A DNA stretch of 64,000 nt from Aurantibrevibacter sp041749595. GTDB lineage: Bacteria > Bacteroidota > Bacteroidia > Flavobacteriales > Flavobacteriaceae. Shown here piece after piece: positions 63,871-64,000 of the stretch (position 1 is the stretch's first letter; each line of letters begins with the position of its first letter). Location: the NCBI GenBank assembly GCA_041749595.1, contig JBGTBA010000005.1:1-64000 (forward strand), in the 5' to 3' direction. The notes below the pieces were generated by a model, which had not been told where the DNA came from, ran no database searches, and saw only the letters and a program-made list of their open reading frames with translations. Both the position numbers and the translations under genes were made by a program.

Positions 63871-64000
63871 ATGAAAAAAACACTTCTAACAATGACCCTT
63901 GCCTTTTTAGGCGTGGTTGCAATGGCACAAAGCGGTTCAGGGTTTGGTATCAAGGCCGGACTAAACTACAACCAGAACGGGGATTTACGATTTAGTGATA
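63871..64000 (+). CDS. Outer-membrane beta-barrel protein (PorT/OmpA-like N-terminus, cut by window)
   Basis: Only 43 codons are visible. They give a signal peptide (MKKTLLTMTLAFLGVVAMAQ) and the start of a mature chain, SGSGFGIKAGLNYNQNGDLRFSD. That opening (FGIKAGLN) is typical of small outer-membrane beta-barrel proteins of Bacteroidota. The rest lies beyond the right edge, so subfamily and length cannot be given. Confidence 0.7.
   Translation, partial: MKKTLLTMTLAFLGVVAMAQSGSGFGIKAGLNYNQNGDLRFSD

Overview
This window reads as the chromosome of a marine-type member of the Flavobacteriaceae (Bacteroidota). The evidence is the SusC/SusD pair, many Cys-lipidated exported proteins, TonB, split transketolase, the gene order thrS-infC-rpmI-rplT, and promoters of the Bacteroidota type (TTG, about 20 nt, TAnnTTTG). 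The genus cannot be fixed from sequence alone. No rRNA, tRNA, CRISPR array, prophage or insertion sequence was seen.

Layout. 1-6228: a putative porin cut by the window edge, rnhB, a large lipoprotein of unknown function, and a TapB/DUF3108-like protein. 6358-14294 (minus strand): a tightly packed six-gene operon, lacI-type regulator, beta-phosphoglucomutase, GH65 phosphorylase, GH13 alpha-amylase-like lipoprotein, glycerophosphodiesterase lipoprotein and BaiN-like flavoprotein. Divergent from it, 14673-19337: susC-susD, with a near-perfect LacI-type operator in the shared upstream region. Together these look like an alpha-glucan or disaccharide uptake and phosphorolysis locus. 19506-24198: xylulokinase, xylose isomerase and a convergent sodium/solute symporter, a xylose pathway, with a nested palindromic element and a heptamer repeat just before xylA.

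24404-37423 is one unidirectional six-gene cluster and the most unusual part of the window. It has three tandem paralogous lipoproteins, each with fourteen calcium-binding FG-GAP/VCBS motifs split 7+7 around an ASPIC/UnbV domain. These are followed by a vanadium haloperoxidase-like lipoprotein with its vanadate site intact, a GyrI-like effector-binding protein and a beta-propeller lipoprotein. 37457-41170 (minus) encodes a 1237-residue fusion of a calcineurin-like phosphoesterase, a middle domain with kinase-like motifs, and a C-terminal outer-membrane barrel. 41316-42506 is an HD domain fused to a Pycsar-effector-type membrane domain, with no cyclase nearby.

42523-48607 holds a GAF protein, a metallophosphoesterase, TonB, an unknown protein and a lactonase. 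The lactonase is divergent from a GntP gluconate-type transporter. 50301-53616 is thrS-infC-rpmI-rplT; infC has no ATG, GTG or TTG start that covers its N-terminal domain. 53688-61802 carries yjbQ, a Cof-type HAD phosphatase, a secreted protein usually mislabelled asparagine synthetase B, dnaB, accA, a small membrane ORF, an LptF/LptG permease and tgt. This Tgt lacks the three zinc cysteines. 61968-63833 is the two-gene transketolase, followed by the start of an outer-membrane beta-barrel protein cut by the right edge.
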